A program made the translations under genes and the position numbers. DNA of 64,000 bases from contig JABVXU010000225.1 in the NCBI GenBank assembly GCA_013365365.1, positions 1 to 64,000 of the forward strand. Direction: 5' to 3'. Positions 13,007-24,896 of this stretch are shown here, one piece after another. Within the stretch, counting starts at the first letter, position 1; the number at the start of each line of letters is the position of its first letter. The DNA comes from Cruorifilaria tuberocauda (Eukaryota; Nematoda; Chromadorea; Rhabditida; Onchocercidae). The notes under the pieces are model-generated. The model made no database searches. It saw nothing but the letters and a program-made list of their open reading frames with translations, and had not been told where the DNA came from.

Positions 13007-15191
13007 CGCTTAAAAATACAATTGAAGGAACAACGACAATATGAAAAATATTCCTCAGATCCTGCAAACGATTCACTGATTGTTCTGAAGAGAAATGAAC
13101 GCGTGTGAAGGCTATGCATGAAATCAAAATAATATCTAAAGGAATAAATGTCGCAACATTTATCTAATGATTGCATGTAAAAAGCATCTCGTAAATTTTC
13201 CAAAAAGTAATCATAGTAATATGTCTAACTTTTAATTTCTCTTGTATTATATATATATTTTTTGCCAAACAATTGTTAATAAAATAGTCGTATGATAGTA
13301 GAAGGTGGTAGCTGGAAAGTGATATGCTATAAAATAGTGAGTGAAGAGAGATTAGTTACTAAACAGTAAATAATGAGAAGAGAGCCGTGCTTGATACTGC
13401 GAGGTGATATGATAGTTGAGCAGTACGAGAAGAATTTAATCACTTCCACAAACACCTGTTACTTAAGAAATTGCTAAGAATCTCAATAATCAGAATCTCT
13501 ATGATATGCACGTATATATAGAGAGAGGGAGACAACTGAAAAAGCTTGCCGTTATATTGATGACGTTGGCGGTGATGATAGCATTTATCGAATGGACAAA
13601 ACAAATAGTGAGACAGTCATCGACAATGAGATTCTCTCTCTCTTTCCTTCTCTCTTCATATGTCTCTATACTATTTCAAGAGATGCGTATTGACAAGTTT
13701 AAATTCACAGATGTTTCCCTTATAAAAATACTTCAATGATATTATGGACTGGAAATTGTGTGCTTACCTTTTGCCAGAACTTAACGCCTGCAAGCTCTTA
13801 TTAGGAAGCATATAGTTTTAATGAACGTTAAGTTAAAATGGTCTTTGCATTCGTTATTGAATGAAGTGCGAAATTTTAATATAAACACAAAAAGGAATGG
13901 GACTCATTCGAATTTATGAGGTAAAACAGCTTATTTGCTAATGAACTAAGCAATATTAGAAAGTATGATAGATGACTGACATGTGGATAATATAATAGCC
14001 TGGTGAATTATAATTAAAAACAGATCGAGCTGAGTTGTATTAAGTTGAGTGTATTAAGTATATTAAATCAAATTTCTCTCCCTGGAAACTATGAACATGT
14101 AAGTTAAGAAAACAATTGATTTTGACCCTTTCCAAATAGATTAATAGGAAACAAGAAGTGCGCTTCTACAGGCGTAGAAACAGATTAGTCGATCAAATGA
14201 ATCATTTCAGAAAATTAGGATTGGGAATACTTTTGTTTCAGTAAATGATTCCTAATTCCAACTCAATTTCTTTCTTCAGAATGTTAAACACCTCACTTCA
14301 CTCACTTCATTTGAATAATTTATGAAGATTTAGTAAAATTTAATTAAATGATATTTGAGAGAAATATTTCGCTCATGAAGATATCTGTTGCAATTTGTTC
14401 AGATTGTTTATGACTTTGAATGTAAACGAGAGAAGAGTAACGAATGGATGTAATAGTAGAAAATGGGCTAGTAAAATCTATAATTTTTCCCATAAAAAAT
14501 AACCTTATTTAAGAGATCCAAATTCAAAATGAATTAGCAGTTTCTCTTTCTTACAATGTTTCAATTTTTAGCAAAGATAACAGAGTGGACTTCATCCATT
14601 CAAGGAACAGGTGCATTTCTTTTCTGTGAAATTTTTAACGATGAAACAGTTCGCGATGAAAGTGAGAACGGTTTAACAACAAAATATTTTTGAAACAAAT
14701 TTTCATGAGCAAAAAAACGGGAATTATTGATAGACCACACAGAAAGACTGCTTTGTTTGCTAGGATTAGAGAAATATACGATAATTTATTCATTGCTGTC
14801 TGCTGGTTTCCATACAGCTCATTCTACTGTCTTCCTTCATTGTTTCAAAAACTCTTTCAACTTCAATATACCGACTTAAAGCTTTTAAGAGTGAAAATAA
14901 AAGAGCTCATTATTAAAGTTTCCATCAGGCTAATGCTAAAGTGAAAAAGTTTTTGATAAAATCCGTCTATTTCAAATATAGGTTATGATACCAATTTCAG
15001 CAAACTATCAGTTCAGGCTATAATAGTAACGAACCAGCAAAGTGGCCTAGAAGTATAATTAGTCAAGAACTTACTAGAATGAATTATTCAAACAAAAAAT
15101 GGAAAGATTTCCCTGTACTGAATTAACAGAAATGTCTGAGTAATAACAAAAATGTGAGTTTCAACATAATTTCTTGTTGATCGAAGTCAAT
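13007..15191. other. Intergenic region, no gene recognised
   Basis: About 2.2 kb upstream of the coiled-coil gene and downstream of the collagen. It contains simple AT and GA runs around 13505-13535 and 13629-13650. Open frames at 13506-13739 and 14690-14944 (plus) have no recognisable motif and biased composition, so I do not call them genes. Confidence 0.5.
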
Positions 15192-17100
15192 TCAGTATCC
15201 GGGCGGTGTGCGTGGTTCGGGACAATGTTCGCAGGAACCACTTTCTCCTCGTTCTCCTGGTAATCCTGTCTGTCCTTTTAGGCCTCTCTCTCCGCTTGGT
15301 CCCGGTACGCCTTCATCTCCTGGTGGTCCTTCAGGGCCATCTTCGGTAGCTCCATCAGGTCCTGGGGGTCCTTTTGGACCAGGCGGTCCTGGCGGTCCTA
15401 AAAAAATTATTTGTGTAAACGAGGAAAACCAATGATATTAAAATCGAACATATTTGTATTAAAATTATTAGTAATCATCGTAGATTTAAAAAGTCACCAG
15501 GTAGCCCTACGGGTCCAGGAGGTCCTTCAATTGGAATAAGACGTCCGGGTTGACCATTAGGTCCAGGCAATCCTTCCTTTCCAGGTGGTCCAATTGGTCC
15601 TGTTCCACCAATCATGCCAGGTTCTCCGCTTTTGCCATCTTCACCTCTTGTACCTTCAGCACCTTTCGGTCCTTGTGGTCCTTTTGGACCAGTTTGACCC
15701 GCTGGACCGGGTGGTCCGGATGGACAAATAATACATGGTTCTTCGATTTCAGTTGCTGCTTGCAACACCTAAAAAATATTTTTTTTAAAGGATTCATTAT
15801 AACCTTCAAATCAAGTAATTTCGTAATAATAAAGAATTCGCATTCGAATTGTTAGCACATCATAACTACCCAGTTGTTGGATATTAAAAATTTTATATTT
15901 TCAGTAAGTTAATAAACTTATTTTCATTTCTGAATTAGGATGAATTTTACTACAAACTATTTGATACGGCTATTAAAATGCAAAGGTATACATCGAATCT
16001 TTACAATATGCATTAAGATTATAATAGAAACCCTTACTGAATTTAATTTAATTACTATTTTTATCAATACTTAAATTTTTACAACAGCTTGGTTAATTTG
16101 GTCAGAAACCAAATTAAAAACATACCTGTCCATCTTTCCCTTTATCGCCATCCTTGCCTTGTTCACCATCACTTCCATCGGGACCAGGATCACCAGGTGG
16201 TCCGACTGGTCCTACAGGACCCTGTTGACATGGGCAACAGAAACTTCCAACGTTTGGTTCTGCATTGATTATTGGACTGTAACTGGATGATAGATCTGAC
16301 TTACCGTAATCACTAACACTTATACTATCACCACCATATTGATTACTCCCACTTCCGTAAGTATTGCCACTGCCAGAACTTCCAATTGAAACTTCATGAC
16401 TAAATCCATCTCGTCCTTGGCTAGCATACGATGGTGGAATCCCAGTACCATAGCCGGCACTTCCCAAATCATTTGTAATACCATATGCATGTGGTAAGAA
16501 TTGACCGAAGAGCCAGGTGCCTGATTCTCGTTTAACTCGATGACTTTTGTCAATTAGGTTTATTTCTTGCCACATATCCCGAGACCGGGACTGGAATTTG
16601 TTGTGCTTAATATCACAAACACGGAACGAAACATCTGCATAAAGCAAAGTAACATTTTTTTTTAAGGTGTGAAAAGTGACTATTCAAATTAATTTCGATA
16701 ATGACAAACAACATGATCTAACTGCGAGCTACATAGATCTTCAATGGCTTACATGTACAGATATATCAGAAATTTAAGTGCAGAAAAAATCGTACTTGAA
16801 AAAAAGTCACACTTGAATTGTGTAGATAAAAATTCCGATCCAGAAAACTTTTACCTTAATATATCACTTACTGCATCAGCTTTAATCTTACCGAACATCA
16901 GAATATCAAAATCTAACCTTACAGAAATCAGATTCAGCAATAAGGTGCGATTGAAAGGACTGAACAAAACTGTATAGCATCGGAAGGGTAACAATGGAAG
17001 CAATTACTGCGGCGGTCGAAATAACAATTGCAAAAAATGCGACACGACGCATTTGCGCTTGTTCATCGTGCAAATTACTCAAATTACCGTTGAAGTTCAT
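15192..17100 (-). CDS. Cuticle collagen
   Basis: Four exons (16923-17100, 16126-16634, 15498-15768, 15192-15397) join in phase to 387 residues. Residues about 17-45 form a membrane anchor ([20 protein letters not shown]). This is followed by the family's pre-cleavage block with MWQEI at 80-84 and a furin/subtilisin site RVKR at 92-95. A Gly/Ser/Tyr-rich spacer of about 95 residues separates the cleavage site from the first cysteine cluster (FCCPC). Gly-X-Y blocks follow at about 198-229, 243-319 and 320-372, with a CIIC cluster between blocks one and two and a C-terminal CEHC. The blocks fit chain trimerisation and disulphide linking in nematode cuticle collagens. Members are made in hypodermis, processed and secreted at moults. 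An acceptor (TTATTCAG) lies 18 bases upstream of the ATG. The exact col gene cannot be named. The spacer is longer than in many family members. Confidence 0.93.
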
Positions 17101-20100
17101 TTCTCATAATATCTACGCTGAATAATTAGACTGTAAATAAAAAAAAAAAATTTGGGTTCAGAAGCCATTGATCCTTTATGCGAAAGAATTTTATTTGATG
17201 TAAAATGAGGGAAAAGAATAAAATATTACAAATACTAAATACTATATGCTTCAACTCAACATTCCTAAACTCTTAGCAACCACTTAATATCTTTATTTAA
17301 TCAATGGAAATGTTAAATTCATAAAATTCTATCAAAATCAGCAAAAGTTCCCATCAGCAATGTTGTAGATTGGATCTTGTATTATCAAAAAGTTCACAAA
17401 ATCACCGATTTCGAAAGAAAATATTTTGGTTGATAAGCTTATAAAATTGCAGTTTTCGGGAAATATTGAAGGAGAGCAGTTTAATTAAATTTAGTACAAG
17501 CTCCTAAAAAAATTGTTAAATTACTATTCATCATTAAGGGCGGTTCCCGCGAACACTGACCCAATTGCCTAATTTTTGTATAACTGAAAATGATAAGTTG
17601 TCATGACGGCAATTGCTAAGAAATGTTCATAATGGTATCTTATTTGTTCGTCAAGTAACTGAAGTTAAAAAAAGCGTCCTTGCCTTTTACTGTTCAGTTT
17701 TTTAAAAAAAATTTTTGAAGAAATTACTGCTTCGATTTGAAAATTTTTAATCGATTTTTTAAAATTGTCTTTTCATGGATTTTCGACGAAAATTAATCCA
17801 CATAGTATAACCGAGTGATGAAAAATGATCTTAAAACGAAAAAGCAGGTGATCGAAATCAAAATTACAGAAATTAATTGAACCTACTAACTCTCATTATG
17901 AACAGTAACAAACATAAGCGTTGTTTCCAATAACAATTGAATCTAATTTCATGATACTAAAAATTTAGTTTCATTTTATTCCGTATTTTATTGCTCCATT
18001 ACAAACAAATTTTTTTAATTCAGTTACGTCTTTCGAAGAGAAATGATTAGAAGAATGGAATAAGGTGTGGTGGTCGAAGGAGAAATTGCTTTAGGAATGA
18101 AAATTGTATCAAGAGTCCGAATACAAGAGCTCGTCCCAATACGAACTATGAACTGATGAGGAGTGGAAAGATGGGGAAATCTACAGAAAATTTATAACCC
18201 ACTATTTGGTGGAAGAATATATCCATCTTTAAAAATTCTGATTGTTGAATTGAAGTGACGTTTTTTGGATGACTATCTTTGCCCCAAATTCATACCGCGG
18301 GCACCTCATTTAACATTAGTTGTTTCAAATGCTACTTCCATCCATCAAACCGGAATTTTTTTTGTTCCATCACGGTAACTTTTTCATTAAAGCATTTTGA
18401 AGACATTCCTACCGTTTTCGTATTTCAACATATCAGTTTAACCATCGAATTACTACTAATCTTGCACAATTAAACAATAAAACGAAGAAAAAAGTAATAT
18501 ACACAGAATTTGAAGAATATAAGTGTCGATTAATGCTAATTGTATGCTTATCATAACCTCTTAATCTAGTTCTAAATTTAAGATCATAAAAAGTTTAGAT
18601 ATTAAGGAAAATTAAGAATTTGAATAAACATCAAAAGTGCAGAAGATAATAGATGAAAATGAAAAGAATAGCATAAAATTTTGAAGTTAATGATAATAAA
18701 AACTGGTAAAATGGATGAGTAGACATTTACTTTATTTTCGTTTGGAAACTTTTAAATTTTACTTTTAACCAAAATATCGACATATTAAATATTAAAATAA
18801 GTTCAAAATGAATTTAGCTTTACCATAGTAAGGATACATTAATTTAAAATTATTTTCTAATCATTCTTTCTAAAATTTGAACTAATTGTTTCTTATCCTT
18901 TTAAACAAACTTCATATAATTACATTTTCTAAAACATTACTTCCTGGAAGGATTTCTCACTTAACTCTAAATGAAATTATTAAATAAGAAAAGATTCCAG
19001 CTGAAATTGAGAGAAATTAAAATATCGTGAAAACTTTTTATTATTGAGTGGTGTTTAAATCTTTTTCGGTTTTAGTTTTTTCGCATTCGTGACTTTAAAA
19101 CAACTCTACCTGATATTGTACCCAATAATTCATTTACATATCGCAATTAATTAAACGATTTTTACAATATTCATAATAATAACTATTATTATTTCCAAAT
19201 ACATTTAGAAATATGCAATGAAACTGATTTTTTATCAGGTTGATGCTAAATTGGTCTGACTTCAAAATACTAATATATTGTTTATAGCGTTAAGCTTCCA
19301 ACAAGAAATTTCAACAATATCATTGGATTTATACTATTATACTATTAGTATTAATTATAAACGTCTTTCTACTAATTGTAATTGAATTTAAACTGTAATT
19401 CTCGAGTTGTTGTTAAATAAAGAAATTTTGAAGCATTATTGTTGTTATCCATTTCAGCTAATGATTTGATAAGTTTTTCAAAAAATTCTAGGAATTCATT
19501 ATTAGAGAATCAGCTAATATATTAAAAAAATTGGGCAAAATTATAATATACATTTCCTGGCATGGTGCACGTATCTTTGATGATATAGACATAATTATTA
19601 GTGCTCCAGAAAACTATTAACTTGAATGGAAATCATATTTAAAAGAAAATTATTACTTTAAAAGGCATATTTATAAATAAAGATCGCTTTCGGATATTCA
19701 GATAATTTCAGAGTAGCATACAAATTATGAGAGATATGAAAGACAGTAATATGGGAGAAAATGTTATATCAAAAATAATGAAATTTATATGTTGTCAGCA
19801 GTCGATAACTGCCTTGAAAACGAAGATTTACATGAATCAGTTTCACAATTTTTGAAAAAAACAATCGGCACCAATGTCCAAAAGAGTGTGTCCCGCTATG
19901 CTTCTGAACGAAATGCAATTTAATAGTATTTTATAGTATTTTTCACATGAAGCAGAATTTTTGCACCGAAACTTTTTTTGAACATTAGATTCCTCAAAGT
20001 TTCATTCCAAATCTAAATTTTTCATGATCTGCGGAAATGATAGAATAGTGGAGGAAAGGGGAGAAAAAATATAGAAAAAAAATTGAAGGTTTTACGCAAA

Positions 20101-21098
20101 GCACTATCCCTCAACTGACAGTTTGCAACCGAATTTGGTTGATTAAACTTGAAAACAATATGTCTCAACTGACAGTTGGTGCTCATAGTTTTTGCACCTT
20201 CTGTGCCCGTAAAAAGTCATTTTTTTACAATTCCAAACTGAAATCATTGTTGCAGCAATTAAGATGGAAAGATGAAACAACTCAATTAATAAAGTTAGGT
20301 TGAATAAGCAGCCTCAGTAATAAAGGCAGTTGGCCGAGCCGTAATTTTCGCCTATGCTTGACACTAGAGTGTTAAACTCTTAATTGCTGAAGAAAAGGCA
20401 ATGAATACTTTCCAAAATGCATCGTTGATTTGTTCTTCGAAAAGAGTCAAGTATATTTTGGAAAACGAAAAGTTTAAATTACTTCAAACACATGCCCAGA
20501 AAACAGAAAGAAAATTTTTTTCGATTAAACAAGAAAAACAATGTGTAAAACAACACCTACAAAATAGAAGTAACGATTTGCCAATCAGCAACAAGTTTTC
20601 AAAAACTATTCGTTATTACATCAAACACGAATCAGAACTACAAAAAAATTCATTTAATAGTTATTTCCATCAGAGGACTAAAAAAGTAGCACATGCAATG
20701 ATTTGTTCTTTGAAAAGAGTCAAGTACATATTTCAATGAATTTTTTTTAAACCCATAGCACCTTAATTAATCTCAACTAGTATTACAGCGCAATATAAGA
20801 GTAGCTTAATAATCACTGAAAATGATCACTATTTCAATATTAAATTCAACACTGCTACTAAGATGAATTGAAATGATACCGAACAGGAAAATTTTAAAAC
20901 ATACTTTTGATCAATATAATGATATAATATCATCAATTAGTGATATTTGAATTCTTGCACTGCACATATTACTTAAATGTGAGTGCTTTACCATATTCTA
21001 GGAAAATAAATAACAAACACCAACAATATAACCTTTTGCTGGTTTGAAAATGGGTCATAACATTCACACAGATTACTTTTGGAAACGATGAAGACTAC
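17101..21098. other. Gene-poor intergenic region
   Basis: About 4 kb of AT-rich DNA between the collagen promoter and the 3' end of the CAAP1-like gene. The part from 17101 upward should carry the collagen promoter. I found no conserved exons. The only structured parts are the repeats around 20100-20190 and 20427-20733, listed separately. Confidence 0.5.
20427..20733 (+). repeat. Dispersed 32-bp direct repeats in an open frame
   Basis: A 32-base segment beginning GATTTGTTCTTCGAAAAGAG at 20427 recurs with few changes at 20700-20733. Both copies fall in the same frame of a 112-codon open frame (20401-20739) and encode ICSSKRVKYI and ICSLKRVKYI. The frame is not similar to any family I know and is lysine/asparagine-rich, so a gene is not claimed. 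A nearby pair of CTCAACTGACAGTT copies lies at about 20112 and 20165. Confidence 0.6.
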
Positions 21099-24000
21099 TT
21101 ATACTTTGTTATCATTCCGTTTGATAAGCGCTTCAATCGCACGTGCTCTCAGTTCCAATTCCAGCAAATGGAGTCTCCTTTCTTCTCGCAATTTTTTATT
21201 AGTTATATCAGTTGAACTTCCAAAACTGTATAAATGACAAAATTCAATTAAACAAAAGTCGTTGGCGTTATTCTTAGCATATATTACTTATAATTAAAAG
21301 AATAATAAGAAATTTTAAAACTTTTAAGTAAAACTCGAAAATATCAAACACTTACTATCCCAAATTTTTTGACATTGGTGCGAGCAAATTATCTCGTGCA
21401 CTAACGGCAAAAAGATCCCTATGGATGGCGAGATGCTGACTACAATTCTGATCCTTGAAAAAGAGTATTATTCGTTAATTTTCGGTAGAAGTTTTCTATT
21501 TTCAGTGGTTAAGTACATAAGTAATATGATTTCTTCACATAAATATGTCAGGAAATCCGAAGATTTTCATAATGTTTTTATATTTGTGTTATTAAACGTC
21601 ATCATAGTTATAGTTCTCATCATCATGTGTTCTTGATCTGTCTGACAAATGTTCATGACAATATATGTAGGGAAAGTACTTTGCTTCCACTATTCCCTCC
21701 TTTACTCTTTCTACTTTCTCCATACCTCCTTTTTCTTCTTCTTGCATTCATTCTTGGGTTTGTTCATTGGGTCAACATCACTCACTTGGCTCTTTATTGC
21801 TGTTATTTGTCTCTACTTCAGTAGTTGGTATTATCCTGAAAAGTTGGGAACAACAAAGATGATTAGCAAAAAATCGAATTTTATTCTACAAGTTAGACAA
21901 CTATACCAAAACTACCGAAGTAGAGTAACAGCAAGTAACAGCAATTGAGAGCAAAAAAAAATTTATAATCTAGCATTGCCACAATTCAGTCACAGAAACA
22001 AAGTCATCTATTTTAATTGGAAAATAGACTGTTGCTGGCTGAAAATCAAACTAGAAGTAATCAACAAGAACATCGTGTCATTTTTCTGCGATGTATTCAT
22101 ACAGAGTGTACTGATGATACTGATTATTGCATAATGAAGAAAATACAGTTTGATGCGTGTTTCTACTATACTTTCACTGCATGTTACACATCCCTGTAAT
22201 TAGAGTAAGAGTAGGAAACACATTCTTTACTTCTTTCTCTCGATATGAAAAATCTGTAGCATAAACTTAACGAATGAAATAATTCATGAACAATTTAAGC
22301 ATAATTTAACTACTTATAAACCTACTTCAAAACACTAGATGAGAACATGTTATCATAGAAAAAAAGAGTATTTGAAATCCATACTGAATTGAACGACTTC
22401 CAGTTACGTTACCAGTTACGAAAATATGACAGTAACTGTTTATATGTTAATTAGATGTTGGGAGCTCTTGACACTCGTATGGGTAGAGTGAGATGTCTCC
22501 ACACAAGTAACACAACCTCTCCACAATTTAGCACCTACATTAGCGACCAATCGCTTGGATACGATTGCTCGCCCTTGAAAGTGCCTCGAAATCAAACCCA
22601 TAACGTGATATTAGTACAACGTTAACCACTACACCATGTATAAACATAACACTAAACTTCTTCCGTAAAAGGTTGAAAAAAGAAAACCTCGTTTAATGCA
22701 GAATTTTCCACGTAGTCTAAATTCTTTTCCTCATCACTCACAACTTCGCCATCTTCCAATTCCTCATCCTCTATGGTGATAGTAGTAGCCATCTTAAAGT
22801 TGTTACCGAAGTGCAAGTTTATTAACAGAAAATCCTTTGTAAACTCCCTCTTCAAAGAACAATGCAATTCTCAGTGTCGTTCCTAAGTAAAAAAAAAGCA
22901 ATGAATACCCCAATCCCATAATTTGTTAGATACCTGGCCCTTGAGACTTAATGCATCTTCACAGCCAAATATTTCGGCATGTTGATTTGATAAAAATGAA
23001 AATCTATGTTCCATAGGGAAGTCAGACTGGACAACGGCTTCATTTTTCTGACGCATTTTGTTTAAAGAAATGTTTTCAACTGCAGCGGAATGAACTTGAT
23101 GAGCGTTTGTGATAGGGTCGTAGACAACGGAATCCTTTCTACTGACCGTGTGAAAATTACTAAAAATAAGAGAAATGCACAAATTCGGGTAAGCTGAGCT
23201 TTTTCAGAATTAATAAGAGAGATTAAAATTAAAGGATATTTTTGTATTAATGACGTTTGTTAGCTTTTTTCCTTTCCTACTTGATCGAAATAGCACATGT
23301 AATAATCAACTAATTTTTGCGCTTCATAATCCGTTTGATATTTATGATGCATTTTCAGTTCCAATTCCAAATAAATCAAATAAAAATCGCTATCCAAAAT
23401 CAAAAACACCTAGATAAATTTGGTACAGTCATTTCTGTTGTGGAATCGGCAACGGCAATCTCAGCTTTCGACCCTTAAAATATGAAAATCATAAAAAAAA
23501 ATGAATTCCAAGTAACGAAAATAATAGTACAGAAAAAAAAAACATACTTTTAATACCAGTATTGACAACAAGTATCTCATTCCCTTCTTTTTTGGATTCA
23601 CTGCTTTCAGTGAAATCCCTTCCTAAAAATGATATAACAAAAAAGGCGATGAAAGTTAATAATAATTTTATTTTTCATATATTTCCGTATATTAAAGGAC
23701 TACAAGTATGCGCAAGGAAATGAGGTGAAAAATACTTAATAAAACAAACTTATCATTTACAAGTCAAGGTGCTGAGCAGAAAAAGAGGTAGAACATTAAC
23801 ACGAAATATAAATAACGAATTCATCACTTTTGTAAAAACTTATAAAAAAATTAGTAAACCTAACCTTTCAAAATAGTGCATATATTCTTTCTAGACATCC
23901 CATTCAACTCTTTAACACATAAATGGCGTAACTCCGCTATTTCAAACTTCTTAAAGATGTAAATGTTTTAGAAATAATACAACCACATCCACAAAATATA

Positions 24001-24128
24001 ATATCAAAATGATGCACCTTCAAATTTTCCGGTAACAATTCATAAAGTTCTTTTTTACGAAGTGAAGCGAACATTTGGCGAACCATCTCCTCAGGATAGT
24101 CAATGTAAGATGCAACTGATTTCAACTT
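21099..24128 (-). CDS. CAAP1-like protein (caspase/apoptosis inhibitor), 5' end open
   Basis: Eight exons (24018-24128, 23865-23946, 23548-23622, 23410-23473, 22934-23159, 22688-22792, 21356-21453, 21099-21225) join in phase to about 295 residues. The first recognisable part reads SVASYIDYPEEMVRQMF and YELLPENLK, then AELRHLCVKELNGMSRKNI. This matches the conserved helical core of human CAAP1 (YISDKKEML, KMLPDVLK, EEIKKLCQEQLELLSEKK). The C-terminus HLLELELRARAIEALIK matches human LELLELEMRARAIKALMK. The middle is acidic and low in order. In vertebrates CAAP1 modulates caspase-10 and mitochondrial apoptosis; its role in worms is unknown. The N-terminal exon was not found: a candidate at about 24290-24318 does not fit in phase. 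Exon six begins exactly with ATG after an AAG acceptor and encodes EDEELEDGEVVSDEE, so a second start giving a 110-residue product is possible. Confidence 0.75.
22440..22643 (-). repeat. tRNA-like sequence, probable SINE or tRNA pseudogene
   Basis: Read on the minus strand, 22636-22623 is TGGTGTAGTGGTTA, a near-perfect RNA polymerase III A box of tRNA type. 22599-22584 is GGGTTTGATTTCGAGG, a B-box-like T arm. Their spacing is as in a tRNA. The anticodon and D stems do not pair well, so this is not a working tRNA. The sequence is less AT-rich than its surroundings for about 130 bases beyond the B box, which suggests the body of a tRNA-derived SINE ending near 22440. It lies in the long intron between exons 6 and 7 of the CAAP1-like gene, in the same orientation. 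Confidence 0.5.
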
Positions 24129-24644
24129 CTCTGCAAGACTTATTAAAATTAGACAACATAAGTGCGATTTGTTTAGCTTATTATGCCAGCTGAAAAATTA
24201 AATTTTTGATAATTTCATCGAATGCAATGAATGCAAAAATCAATGCGAAATCCTTCAAATTACCTCAGTCTAATCGGAAGATAGTCGAGAACTAAAAATG
24301 GAAATATCGTGAATGATTAAAGCAAATAAAGCGAGAAATATGGAAGAATATTTCGAACAACAGGTTGAATTTATAACCTAACACAAAATACTCACATCTT
24401 ATGCAACACACAACAAAATTTAATCGTGGAATCTACCATAATAGCATGAGATTCAAAAAGAAACGTACTTAGCGTAATATGAAGGCGTATGACTAGGCAG
24501 ATATCTGTATATTTTTCTAAACCGAAACTTATGGTCAACAAAAATGCGAAAAAAGTTTCGGGCTGTAAGCATCACAAACATTACAAAACAATGAAATTTG
24601 CTAAATATTTCATGAATACCGTGCACAACGATACTCTTGAATAG

Positions 24645-24896
24645 TTACATACCTTCAGAAGATAATTCGAGAGCTGATGAGAAATCATTCCCAGTTGCCT
24701 TTTTTCTTATAGATGAAGATCTAAAACAGCTCGAACATCAGGAAATAATGGTGAAACGAAGGAAACTGAGCAATGAATTCAAAACCTTGAACTGGATGGA
24801 ACAGAGAGCGGAGAAACGGTGCTACGACAATGGTTACGCTGTTTATTGGAGCTCAGAACCAAACAACATGTGGATTCACAGGAAACGCTACTTGAA
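24645..24896 (+). CDS. Orphan plus-strand coding exon, unknown
   Basis: An open frame runs from a TAG acceptor at 24642-24644 to a GT at 24897 and reads DNSRADEKSFPVAFFLIDED, then VKRRKLSNEFKTLNWMEQRA and NNMWIHRKRYLK. It is charged, rich in Trp/Tyr, and of normal amino-acid balance, unlike the biased shadow frames around it. No start exon or 3' partner was identified: an upstream ATG frame (24591 on) ends in a stop at the acceptor. It sits head to head with the CAAP1-like gene. I do not recognise the family. It could be an exon of an unresolved gene or a fragment of a decayed one. Confidence 0.35.

Noticed and set aside
15208..15435. Plus-strand Pro/Gly/Ser-rich frame
   Set aside because: It is the antisense of the collagen Gly-X-Y repeats.
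21421..21948. Plus-strand hydrophobic frames resembling a membrane protein
   Set aside because: Low-complexity Phe/Leu/Tyr composition from T-rich intron DNA, with no splice-bounded structure. The overlapping minus exon at 21356-21453 belongs to the CAAP1-like gene.
22586..22643. Functional tRNA gene
   Set aside because: Pol III box motifs are present, but the acceptor, D and anticodon stems do not pair, so it is listed as a SINE or pseudogene.
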